Source: CAYUMU01 sp964445985
GTDB lineage: Bacteria; Planctomycetota; Planctomycetia; Pirellulales; S012-138
Reading direction: 5' to 3'
Assembly (NCBI GenBank): GCA_964445985.1
Contig: CAYUMU010000004.1
Coordinates: forward strand, 1 to 64,000
DNA: 64,000 nt
Shown: piece by piece, positions 45,485 through 53,159 of the stretch
How positions within the stretch are numbered: position 1 is the first letter of the stretch
How the letters are laid out: each line of letters opens with the position of its first letter
Program-made: the position numbers and the translations under genes
Notes under the pieces: model-generated
The model's input: the letters and a program-made list of their open reading frames with translations, nothing else
What the model was told of the DNA's origin: nothing
The model's database searches: none

Positions 45485-46783
45485 TTAGCCAGGCTCAATG
45501 GGCTCAGTGGTGGCCGGTTCGCCGGGTTCGCCATTATCTGCCAGGGTGGCCACGCCAGCGGCATCGGCCTTGAGCTTGGGCAGGCCGGAGGTGTCGAGCG
45601 GTTCATCGCGATACACATCGTCGATGGGCACGCGATCGACTTCTTGGCGGAGCAAGAAGTAAATAATGGTGAAGGCGTTCCAGAGGAAGCTCACGCCGTA
45701 GGCGATCACCAGCAACCGCCCGGCCGCGGCCCAAAAGCTCATCACATGGAAGCCAACGCTGTCGCCCACGCCCATATTGAGCAGGTTGCCAGCCACGGCT
45801 AATTCCTGGGCTCGCTCTCCGCTGGTGAAGGCGCCGGCCACGCGGGCGGCCGCGGCGTAGGCCAAACTCACAAACCAGGAGACGGCGAACCAGCCCAAGC
45901 AGCCAAACACGGCCGAAAGCAGCAGGTAAAAGGCGTAGTGCAGCGGCCGGCCGCCCACGTAGCTGTACATTCGGCCCACGGCGTCGAAGGCGTCGGAGTT
46001 TTCTTCGATGCTGAGGTTTCCCCAGAGCAGCGGCCAGCCCAAGGTGAGCCCCACCATCAGAATGGCGATGGCCAAGCCCGCCAAAATGGCGAAGGGCCAG
46101 AAGATGGCGGAAATAACGAACCCGGCATCGAACAGCGTGAGCAGACCCAGGGGCAAAATGAACAGCGCCGGTAGCAGCGAAAAGATGAGCGGCATGATCG
46201 GGGCGGAAAAATACGAGGTCCACTTATTCCGCGCATGACGCAAACCAGCCCTGAAGCGGTAATGCTCGGTGGCGTATTTCACCGCGGCGATACGGCAGAT
46301 GGCGCCGCCAAAGTAGGCCCAAACCGCCAGCCACCAGAAGTTGCAGGCAATGAGTAATGCCCAGGCGGGCAGGCTGGGGCGAGCGATGACGGGCAAATCG
46401 CGGCCGCCCAGCGGGGCCAGGTCGAGGCGAAACAGGGCCTGAGCGGCTTCGGCTGCCGGTTCCAGGGGAGTGCCGCGGGTGTGCTCGGCAATCACCGGGC
46501 AGGCCGGAGGGTAACGCCAATCCCAGGGTTGAACGCGAATGGCTTCCACCTGGGCCTGCACGGTGGGGTCGTCGCTGCCGGCAAACAGCAGGGCCAGCAG
46601 TAGCCAACCACCCCAAGTGAAGAGCAGCCCTAGCAGGGCGAGGAGCAGCGTGCGGGGCGAGGCGGCCATCCCCACGGCGCGGCCCAGCGTAAGGCTCGGC
46701 AGCACCTCGCGCCAGGAAACCTGGTGCAAGATCCCTCGCGAGGGCGGAATGGGCGGCGGTAGGCTGGGCTCGGCTGGCGTCAT
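45485..46783 (-). CDS. multi-pass membrane protein, function unknown
   Basis: About 432 residues with a Pro-rich cytoplasmic N-terminus and roughly seven hydrophobic segments, among them TLLLALLGLLFTWGGWLLLA, LLIACNFWWLAVWAYFGGAI, IMPLIFSLLPALFILPLGLL and IFWPFAILAGLAIAILMVGL. The layout is reminiscent of Yip1-type membrane proteins but no catalytic motif is visible. The ATG at 46783 is used because a TATAAT box overlaps the earlier ATG at 46795; either start is possible. It is divergent from the secretin-like array and 421 bases upstream of alaS. Confidence 0.7.
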   Translation of the reverse strand: MTPAEPSLPPPIPPSRGILHQVSWREVLPSLTLGRAVGMAASPRTLLLALLGLLFTWGGWLLLALLFAGSDDPTVQAQVEAIRVQPWDWRYPPACPVIAEHTRGTPLEPAAEAAQALFRLDLAPLGGRDLPVIARPSLPAWALLIACNFWWLAVWAYFGGAICRIAAVKYATEHYRFRAGLRHARNKWTSYFSAPIMPLIFSLLPALFILPLGLLTLFDAGFVISAIFWPFAILAGLAIAILMVGLTLGWPLLWGNLSIEENSDAFDAVGRMYSYVGGRPLHYAFYLLLSAVFGCLGWFAVSWFVSLAYAAAARVAGAFTSGERAQELAVAGNLLNMGVGDSVGFHVMSFWAAAGRLLVIAYGVSFLWNAFTIIYFLLRQEVDRVPIDDVYRDEPLDTSGLPKLKADAAGVATLADNGEPGEPATTEPIEPG

Positions 46784-46793
46784 AAGTTCGGGC

Positions 46794-46821
46794 ATTATAG
46801 GGCGCTGGGGCAACCCTGCAA
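46794..46821 (-). promoter_or_regulatory. possible promoter of the membrane-protein gene
   Basis: On the minus strand TTGCAG (46821-46816) and a perfect TATAAT (46799-46794) are 16 bases apart. The predicted transcript start lies only about four bases before the ATG at 46783, which would make a nearly leaderless mRNA. Confidence 0.3.
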
Positions 46822-46856
46822 GGTGGCTGGGGGCTAGTGGCTGGTGGTTGGTGAGG
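46822..46856. repeat. heptamer tandem repeat, locus 1
   Basis: Five consecutive seven-base units follow the consensus GGTGGCT: GGTGGCT, GGGGGCT, AGTGGCT, GGTGGTT, GGTGAGG. Related runs occur at 57383-57473 and inside the BamA-like gene at 61126-61153. Confidence 0.55.
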
Positions 46857-46883
46857 GGAGGGCTTTTGTGGTTTGGGTTCGAT

Positions 46884-47031
46884 CCGCCTTTGGGATGCCC
46901 ACACTATTCGCTCGCCGGCGGCGGGAAAAAATTGCGTCTTTGGTTCGCCGGCTCTATTCTGACGGGGCGTTCTATTCTTCGTGGGTGTTCATCCAACGGA
47001 ACCGACGATCCCCTGGAACAGGAGAAGAAGC
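46884..47031 (+). repeat. leader duplicated before array genes 1 and 2
   Basis: About 148 bases upstream of the first array gene closely match 48492-48637 upstream of the second. Shared stretches include GGCGGGAAAAAATTGCGTC, CTTCGTGGGTGTTCA and TGGAACAGGAGAAGAAGC up to the ATG. The shared leader includes the ribosome-binding site and probably the promoter, so the two genes are likely regulated alike. Confidence 0.65.
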
Positions 47032-48342
47032 ATGGCACGTTTCCGTGGTCTGCTTCCGCGCCGTGGCGCGCAATCCTGCCGCTCCTTGGGTCCCGAAAAT
47101 GGGCGCCGCCGGGGGATCACTTGGCGATGGTTGCTGGCCGTAATGGCCGTTTGCTTGCTGGCCACGGCGCCGTGTGGATATGGGCAAGAACCGGCAACCG
47201 CTCCCGCGTTGCCTAAGGCCCAAGCCAAGATCGCCGATGCGCTCGACTCGCCCACCGAGTTGAAATTCGTTCGCACGCCGCTATCGGATGTCGCGGCGTT
47301 TCTGGCGGCGCATCACGGCATTTCCGTGCGATTGGACTCGCAAGCCTTGGAAGACTCGGCCATTGAGGAAGAACTCCCCATCACTTTTGAAGCGAAGGGA
47401 ATCAAGCTTCGCAACGCCTTGAAGTTGATGTTGGAGCCGCACGACCTGGGCGTTCACTATCGCGATGAGGTTCTGGTCATCACGACCCGTGAGGTTATGG
47501 GGCAAACAACCTTTACGCGGGTTTATCCCATTCATGATTTTCTGGGCGACGACCCTGACGGCGAGGGTGAAAGTTGGGCCGAGATCGTTCAGTCCACCGT
47601 CATTCCTTGGGAGTGGGACCGTCAGGGCGGGCCAGGCATCATCGCTGCCAATCGTGGCAAATTGGTGGTGACCCAAACGGACGAGGTACACGAAGCCCTA
47701 TCCGCGCTCCTTAACGCTGTCCGAAAATACCATCAGGCCACGCAGGCTGCGCGCGGCAAGCCGCTGCCCACGGTGTTTTATTTGAACGCAGAGGGACGAA
47801 CATTCGAAGCGTGGAACGCCCTGTTGGACAAAGAGTTGGACCTGGACCTGGCCGGCACGCCCCTGGTCGACGTGGCCCGGCTGCTTTCGGCAAAGGTCGG
47901 CGTGCCGGTCCTGCTCGACGAGCGGGCACTGCAAGACAGCGCCATCCCGTTTGATCTGCCGATCACTTACCAAGAGCGAGACGTTTCGCTGCGAGCCGCT
48001 CTGGCACGGATACTGTGGAAGCACGACCTTGGATGGATCGTAAGGAGTGAAGTCGTGCTGATCACCACCCGAGATGTCGCGGACCACGAGGTGGTTGACC
48101 GCCTGTACCCCGTGGCCGATCTGGTTCGCAACCGCGACGGCACCTTGAGTGCGGGACGTTTGGATGAAGAGTTACGATCGACGGTTGTGCCCAAGTCGTG
48201 GGATGAACAAGGAGGACCCGGCGTCTCGACTCCGATTCCCAGCAAGCAGGCGCTGTTGATTACACATACGCAAGCAATGCACGGCGAAATCGAAGCGTGG
48301 CTAATCAAGCTCCGCGCGGCCGCAGTTCAAGACCGGCAGTAA
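47032..48342 (+). CDS. array protein 1: exported secretin N-domain-like protein, short form
   Basis: A 436-residue exported protein, first of five tandem paralogues. The signal peptide has a long basic n-region and ends near residue 51 (CGYG, then QEP). The mature part holds two copies of a unit. The first part is STN/N0-like (residues about 60-150 and 255-345; LKFVRTPLSDVAAFLAAHHG and LDERALQDSAIPFDLPITYQ). The second is N1-like (about 155-235 and 350-425; VYPIHDFLGDD, then GGPG and GKLVVTQTDEVHEALSALL). In secretins these domains form periplasmic rings. The two C-terminal modules of its paralogues are absent, so it may be truncated or a specialised short form. AGGAG lies seven bases upstream. 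Domain calls are by eye. Confidence 0.75.
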   Translation: MARFRGLLPRRGAQSCRSLGPENGRRRGITWRWLLAVMAVCLLATAPCGYGQEPATAPALPKAQAKIADALDSPTELKFVRTPLSDVAAFLAAHHGISVRLDSQALEDSAIEEELPITFEAKGIKLRNALKLMLEPHDLGVHYRDEVLVITTREVMGQTTFTRVYPIHDFLGDDPDGEGESWAEIVQSTVIPWEWDRQGGPGIIAANRGKLVVTQTDEVHEALSALLNAVRKYHQATQAARGKPLPTVFYLNAEGRTFEAWNALLDKELDLDLAGTPLVDVARLLSAKVGVPVLLDERALQDSAIPFDLPITYQERDVSLRAALARILWKHDLGWIVRSEVVLITTRDVADHEVVDRLYPVADLVRNRDGTLSAGRLDEELRSTVVPKSWDEQGGPGVSTPIPSKQALLITHTQAMHGEIEAWLIKLRAAAVQDRQ

Positions 48343-48349
48343 AGTAATA

Positions 48350-48486
48350 GGGTACTCAGCCCTCTGCGTACCATCCGCGCCGCCGATCGTTTGACGGCGC
48401 CCCTTTGTCGGCCAGAGTCGTGCGCAACCGCGGCGGTTTGGCAATCCTCCACCCGAAAGGTACGCACGGGGGGTATGTACCCTCTT
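48350..48486 (+). repeat. intergenic repeat element, copy 1
   Basis: About 137 bases closely match 52970-53107. The element begins with a near-perfect palindrome GGTACTCAG-CCCT-CTGCGTACC (one mismatch) and ends with a weaker GGTACGCAC..GTATGTACC palindrome. Confidence 0.6.
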
Positions 48487-48491
48487 TCCGC

Positions 48492-48637
48492 CCGCCTTTT
48501 GGATGCCCAACTATTTGCCGACTGGTGGCGGGAAAAAATTGCGTCCTGCGTTCATCCGCTCTATCCTGACGAATGTTCAACTCTTCGTGGGTGTTCACCC
48601 AACGGAACCGAAGATCACCTGGAACAGGAGAAGAAGC
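48492..48637 (+). repeat. second copy of the duplicated array leader
   Basis: This is the match to 46884-47031 and carries the same AACAGGAGAAGAAGC ribosome-binding segment directly before the ATG of array gene 2. Confidence 0.65.
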
Positions 48638-50674
48638 ATGGCACGTTTCCGTGGTCTGTTTGCGCGCGGCCGTTCGCAATCACTTGGGCGGCCTTTACCC
48701 GGCGGTTGGCATCGCGGATCGACCGGTCGGCGGTGGATGTTGGGCCTGGCAACCGTATTCTTTCTAACCATAACGTCGTGCGGGGTTGCCCAAGAGCCTG
48801 TCGCCCAAGAGCCGGCATCGCGCTCGCCTGGAGAGCCAGCCGCCGTTACGGCCGCTCCTGCTTTATCAGCTAAGGACGATCCTGCCACGCCCGCGACGGC
48901 CCTGGAGCTTTCGAAGGCGGAAGCGAGGATTGCCAAGGCGCTTGATTCGCCGACGGCGTTGGAATTTGTTGAAACCCCGCTGACCGATGTCGTGGCGTTT
49001 ATCGCTGACCACCATGGCATTGCCGTGCAGTTGGACACGCGGGCTTTGGAAGACTCGGCGATTCCGACCGATTTGCCCATCACCTTCAAGGCCAAGGGAA
49101 TCAAGCTGCGCCACGCCCTGGCGTTGATGCTGGGCAAGCATGATTTGCCCTTTCACTATCGCCACGAGGCCCTGTTCATCACCACCATCGACGTCTTCCA
49201 GAACACAACCAGCACGCACGTTTATCCCATTCACGACCTGCTGGGCGACGACCCGGACGGCGAAGGTGAAACCTGGGTGGACATCATTCACGCCACCATC
49301 ATCCCGGATACCTGGGACTCGAACGGGGGACCCGGCGCCATCGCATCGTATCGCGGCCGGCTGGTCGTGACGCAAACCGACGAAGTGCAAGCCCAGGTGC
49401 AATCGCTGCTGTCGGGAATGCGAAAATACCATCAAGCCGCCCAGGCAGCGCCTGGCAAACCAGTGCCCACCGTCTTCGACTTGGAGGATGGAGGTCGGAC
49501 ACGCGAAACCTGGGACGCGATCCTGGCCAAGGAACGGAACCTGGACTTCGAGAATACGCCGCTCTCCGACGTGGCCCGGTTTCTTGCGGAGCAAATTGGC
49601 GTGCCGGTGATGCTCGACGAGCGGGCACTCGAAGACAGCGCTATCCCCTTCGATTTGCCGATTACCTACCAGCAACAGGGCGTTTCCCTGCGGGCCGCAT
49701 TGGCGGCGATGCTGCCCAAGCACGATCTTGATTGGGTGATTAAGCACGACGTGCTATTGATCACCACGATAGACGTAGCAGACAACGAGGTGGTCACGCG
49801 AATTTATCCCGTGGCCGATCTGGTTCGCACGAGCGATGGCACGCTCGACAGTTGGCAGTTAATGGAAGTCTTGCAAACCACGGTGATACCCCAATCGTGG
49901 GACGACGAAGGTGGGCCGGGCGCGGTGATTCCTAGCCCCAGCGAAGACGTGTTGATTGTTACTCAGACGGAGGAAGCCCATGAGGGCATCAAGACCCTGC
50001 TGGAAAAGCTCCGCCGGGCCGCGGCCCCAGGTGAGGCGGAAGCGGGGGGAGGCAAGAAGCCGGTGGAGAAGCCCGACCATTCGCGGCACTTGAAGGTATT
50101 GGAGGAATTCGGTGGGATGGACTTCGCGCCGCTGGCGGAGGTTGCTCGCGAAATGTTTGAGCCCGACCGTTGGCCCGCTGCCGAGGGTGACGATGTGGCG
50201 AGCCCGGTGTTGGCCGCGGCGCCTGGCCAGTTGATCGTGCGACATGAGAAGGCGTTTATCGATTTGATTGAAGATTTCTTGGCCCAAGCTTACACGGCCG
50301 GTTCGTTTTCGCAGCGACGTTTCGACCGAACACCAGTTTTCGACTTGGGTGAAAGCGGTTCGCTGATGGTGCGGTGCTACCGTTTGCCGCCGATTGGCGA
50401 GGCGCCCGTGGCGGGGAGCGAAGACAAGCCGGCGGGCAACGCCCAGGCCGACGAGTCGCCCCAGCCGGTTCCTCGCCCTGGCCAGCCTTACGAACCGCTG
50501 GTGCGAGAACTGGTGCTGCCCGACTCGTGGGGCGAAGCCGGCCCTGGCCGGGTGCGGGGCTTGCCAGGCCTGTTGGTCGTGCGGCATACGCCCCAGGGTC
50601 AGCGAGAAGTGGCAAAGCTGCTAGAAAAGCTGATCGGCCCCCTCGGTCCGGGAGGCGGGGGCAACTTTTTCTAG
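48638..50674 (+). CDS. array protein 2: exported secretin N-domain-like protein, four-module form
   Basis: A 678-residue exported paralogue. The signal ends near residue 51 (SCGVA, then QEP); ITSC could also act as a lipobox, but paralogues lacking Cys argue against that. After a Pro/Ala linker come two STN-like plus N1-like units (signatures RALEDSAIPTDLPITFKAKG and RALEDSAIPFDLPITYQQ). A Gly/Lys linker (GGGKKPVEKPDHSR) follows, then two further N1-like modules: LAEVAREMFEPDRWP..RHEKAFIDLIEDF and LVRELVLPDSWGEAGPGRVR with LVVRHTPQGQREVAKLL. No secretin beta-barrel is present. It ends in Asn-Phe-Phe. A roughly 180-base tract near 49912-50092 is almost identical to array gene 3. Confidence 0.78.
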   Translation: MARFRGLFARGRSQSLGRPLPGGWHRGSTGRRWMLGLATVFFLTITSCGVAQEPVAQEPASRSPGEPAAVTAAPALSAKDDPATPATALELSKAEARIAKALDSPTALEFVETPLTDVVAFIADHHGIAVQLDTRALEDSAIPTDLPITFKAKGIKLRHALALMLGKHDLPFHYRHEALFITTIDVFQNTTSTHVYPIHDLLGDDPDGEGETWVDIIHATIIPDTWDSNGGPGAIASYRGRLVVTQTDEVQAQVQSLLSGMRKYHQAAQAAPGKPVPTVFDLEDGGRTRETWDAILAKERNLDFENTPLSDVARFLAEQIGVPVMLDERALEDSAIPFDLPITYQQQGVSLRAALAAMLPKHDLDWVIKHDVLLITTIDVADNEVVTRIYPVADLVRTSDGTLDSWQLMEVLQTTVIPQSWDDEGGPGAVIPSPSEDVLIVTQTEEAHEGIKTLLEKLRRAAAPGEAEAGGGKKPVEKPDHSRHLKVLEEFGGMDFAPLAEVAREMFEPDRWPAAEGDDVASPVLAAAPGQLIVRHEKAFIDLIEDFLAQAYTAGSFSQRRFDRTPVFDLGESGSLMVRCYRLPPIGEAPVAGSEDKPAGNAQADESPQPVPRPGQPYEPLVRELVLPDSWGEAGPGRVRGLPGLLVVRHTPQGQREVAKLLEKLIGPLGPGGGGNFF

Positions 50675-50706
50675 CGGCAGCGCGATAAGGCAACACCCCC
50701 CACGTG

Positions 50707-50727
50707 GCTTGGCCGTCTCGGCCAAGC
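50707..50727. repeat. hairpin between array genes 2 and 3
   Basis: GCTTGGCCG and CGGCCAAGC form a perfect nine-base stem around TCT, extended by CACG/CGTG flanks with a small bulge. No T-tract follows. The remainder of 50675-50883 is unrelated to the other array leaders except for the last bases TATAGGAGAAGTAGC before the ATG. Confidence 0.5.
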
Positions 50728-50883
50728 GTGACCGGGGATCAGTCGCCCATCGCGGATGTCCAAGTCCAGCGAGCATGTAACCCGTGGTGTCGGCCAACTC
50801 GGCGACGCCACGATGACTGCGTTTTATTCGTCGTAGGCATTCTCCCAGCAGAATCGAATATCTATTGGTATAGGAGAAGTAGC

Positions 50884-52938
50884 ATGCCACGTTCCTTCGA
50901 TGGGTATGCCCGTGGTGCGGGGAAATCGTTACATCCGATTCTCTCAGGCGATGGCTCCCACAGTTGCATCGTGCAGCAATGGCGATGGCTCGTTGCGGCC
51001 GGCTTTTTCCTGACAACAGCCACCTGCGGAATGGCGCAAGAGCCGGCCTCGCGCTCGACGGAAGACCTAGCGCCAGCCCCGGCCGCTGCAGTTGCGTCTG
51101 GCAGCGTCGAGTCACCAATGCCGAAGATGGCCCGAAAGCTTTCGAAAGCCGAAGCCAAGATCGTCGACGCCCTCAATTCACCCACTTCGTTGGAATTTAT
51201 CGATACCCCGCTGACCGATGTCGTGGCGTTCATCGCTGACCACCATGGCATTGCCATGCAGTTGGACACCCGGGCTTTGGCAGACGCGGCGATTCCGGTG
51301 GAATTGCCCATCACTTTTGAGGCGAGCAAAATCAAGCTGCGCAGCGCGCTGGCGCTGATGCTTTCCAAATATGAGTTGGCCTTTCACTATCGCAATGAGG
51401 CCCTGATCATTACCACCTCCTACGTGTTTTATGACACAACCAGCACGCGAGTTTATCCCATTTACGACCTATTGGGCGACGACCCCGACGGCGAAGGCGA
51501 AGCTTGGGTGGATATCGTTCACACCGCCATCAGCCCCTTGGAGCAGTATGCGAGCAGTCACCCCGCCACCATCGAATTCTATCGCGGTCGATTGGTGGTC
51601 AATCACAACGAGGAGGCACACAGAAGGATCGCATCGCTGCTAGCCGCGATGCAGAAGTACCACGAGGCCGCGAAAGCAGCACCCGGAAAACCGCTGCCGA
51701 CCGTCTTCAGTTGGGAGTACGGAGACCGAACCAGAGAAGCCTGGGACGCGATTCTGGCCAAGGAAGTCGATCTGGAGTCGATCGACACGCCACTAGCCGA
51801 CATCGCCTTGTTTCTTTCGCGCTCGGTTGGGGCACCCGTCAGGCTTGACGAAAGGGCACTGGAAGATAGCGCTATCCCGTTCGATTTGCCGATTTCCTAC
51901 CAACAAAGTGGCGTTTCCTTGCGGGCCGCTTTGGCAGGCATGCGGTTGAGGCACGATCTCGGTTGGGTGATCAAGCACGGCGTGCTGTTGATCACCACCA
52001 GAGACGTAGCAGACAACGAGGTGGTCACCCGAATTTATCCCGTGGCCGATTTGGTTCGTGATAGTGACGGAGCGCTCCACAGCTGGCAATTAATGGAGGT
52101 CTTGCAAACAGCCGTGGAACCCTACTTTTGGGAAACGGAAGGTGGGCCGGGCGCGGTGATTCCTAGCCCCAGCGAAGACGTGTTGATCGTTACTCAGACG
52201 GAGGAAGCCCATGAGGGAATTAAGGCCTTGCTGGAAGAACTCCGCAGGGCCGCCGCCCCAGGTGAGGCGGCAGCGGGGGGAGGCAAGAAGCCGGTGGAGA
52301 AGCCCGACCATTCGCGGAAGGTGAAGGTGTTTGAGTTGCCCGATGGCGTGGATGCCGAGCCGCTCGCGGAGATTGCACGGGCAATGTTCGAGCCCGAGCG
52401 TTGGCCAGCGCCCGAGGGCGGCGATGTTGACAAGGCTGTGGTCGAGGGCGTGCCAGGGCGACTGGTGGTTCGGCACGAAAAGGCGTTTACCGATTTGGTG
52501 GAAGTTTTTCTGGCACAAGCCGACGCAACGCAATCGCCCGCATGGCCACGGAAGTGGCGCCCGATCCATGGTTGGCTCACGCGCGCACCCATTTTTGAGC
52601 TCGGCGAAACGGGCCAGCTCAACGTGCGGTGCTATCACCTGCCGCCTGCTCCCGCGGTTCGCGCGACTGGTGAAGAGGCGTCTTCAGGCAATGCCAAGTC
52701 CAACGATCCGCCGCGGCCAACTGTCCGCAATGGCCAAACCTATGAGCCGTTGGTGCGAGATCTCGTGTTGCCTGGTTCGTGGAACGAGGCTGGACCCGGC
52801 CGGGTACGGGGTTTGCCTGGCCTGTTGATCGTGCGGCATACTCCCAAAGGCCAGCGAGAAGTTGTGAAATTGCTGCAAAGGCTGATTCCCCTCAAGATAA
52901 CGCCGCCTGGGCCGCACCAGCAGACCATTTGCTTTTGA
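50884..52938 (+). CDS. array protein 3: exported secretin N-domain-like protein, four-module form
   Basis: A 684-residue exported paralogue. The signal ends near residue 51 (CGMA, then QEP). The order of modules matches array protein 2: STN-like (FIDTPLTDVVAFIADHHGIA), N1-like (VYPIYDLLGDDPDGEGEAW), second STN-like (RALEDSAIPFDLPISYQQSG), second N1-like, a GGGKKPVEKPDHSR linker and two C-terminal N1-like modules ending LIVRHTPKGQREVVKLLQRL. In the first N1-like module the usual GGPG is lost (EQYASSHPATIEFYRG), the most divergent copy in the array. The final residue is Phe. The start is set by GGAG seven bases upstream and by alignment with its paralogues. Confidence 0.77.
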   Translation: MPRSFDGYARGAGKSLHPILSGDGSHSCIVQQWRWLVAAGFFLTTATCGMAQEPASRSTEDLAPAPAAAVASGSVESPMPKMARKLSKAEAKIVDALNSPTSLEFIDTPLTDVVAFIADHHGIAMQLDTRALADAAIPVELPITFEASKIKLRSALALMLSKYELAFHYRNEALIITTSYVFYDTTSTRVYPIYDLLGDDPDGEGEAWVDIVHTAISPLEQYASSHPATIEFYRGRLVVNHNEEAHRRIASLLAAMQKYHEAAKAAPGKPLPTVFSWEYGDRTREAWDAILAKEVDLESIDTPLADIALFLSRSVGAPVRLDERALEDSAIPFDLPISYQQSGVSLRAALAGMRLRHDLGWVIKHGVLLITTRDVADNEVVTRIYPVADLVRDSDGALHSWQLMEVLQTAVEPYFWETEGGPGAVIPSPSEDVLIVTQTEEAHEGIKALLEELRRAAAPGEAAAGGGKKPVEKPDHSRKVKVFELPDGVDAEPLAEIARAMFEPERWPAPEGGDVDKAVVEGVPGRLVVRHEKAFTDLVEVFLAQADATQSPAWPRKWRPIHGWLTRAPIFELGETGQLNVRCYHLPPAPAVRATGEEASSGNAKSNDPPRPTVRNGQTYEPLVRDLVLPGSWNEAGPGRVRGLPGLLIVRHTPKGQREVVKLLQRLIPLKITPPGPHQQTICF

Positions 52939-52969
52939 AGCGGCGCCCGCCGCTCAGCCAAGTAGCCAA

Positions 52970-53107
52970 GGGTACGCAGCCCTCTGCGTACCACCCGCGC
53001 CGTTGATCGTTTGACGGCGCCTCCCCCTTTTCCGGCAAAGGCGTGCGCAACCGCGACGGTTTGGCGATCCTCCACCCGGAAGGTACGCACGGGGTGCGTA
53101 CCCTCTT
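52970..53107 (+). repeat. intergenic repeat element, copy 2
   Basis: The match to 48350-48486. It contains two perfect palindromes: GGTACGCAG-CCCT-CTGCGTACC at 52971-52992 and GGTACGCAC-GGG-GTGCGTACC at 53082-53102. Confidence 0.6.
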
Positions 53108-53159
53108 CCTGGGCATTCACCCAGCGAAACCGAATATCAATTGGAACAGGAGAAGTAGC

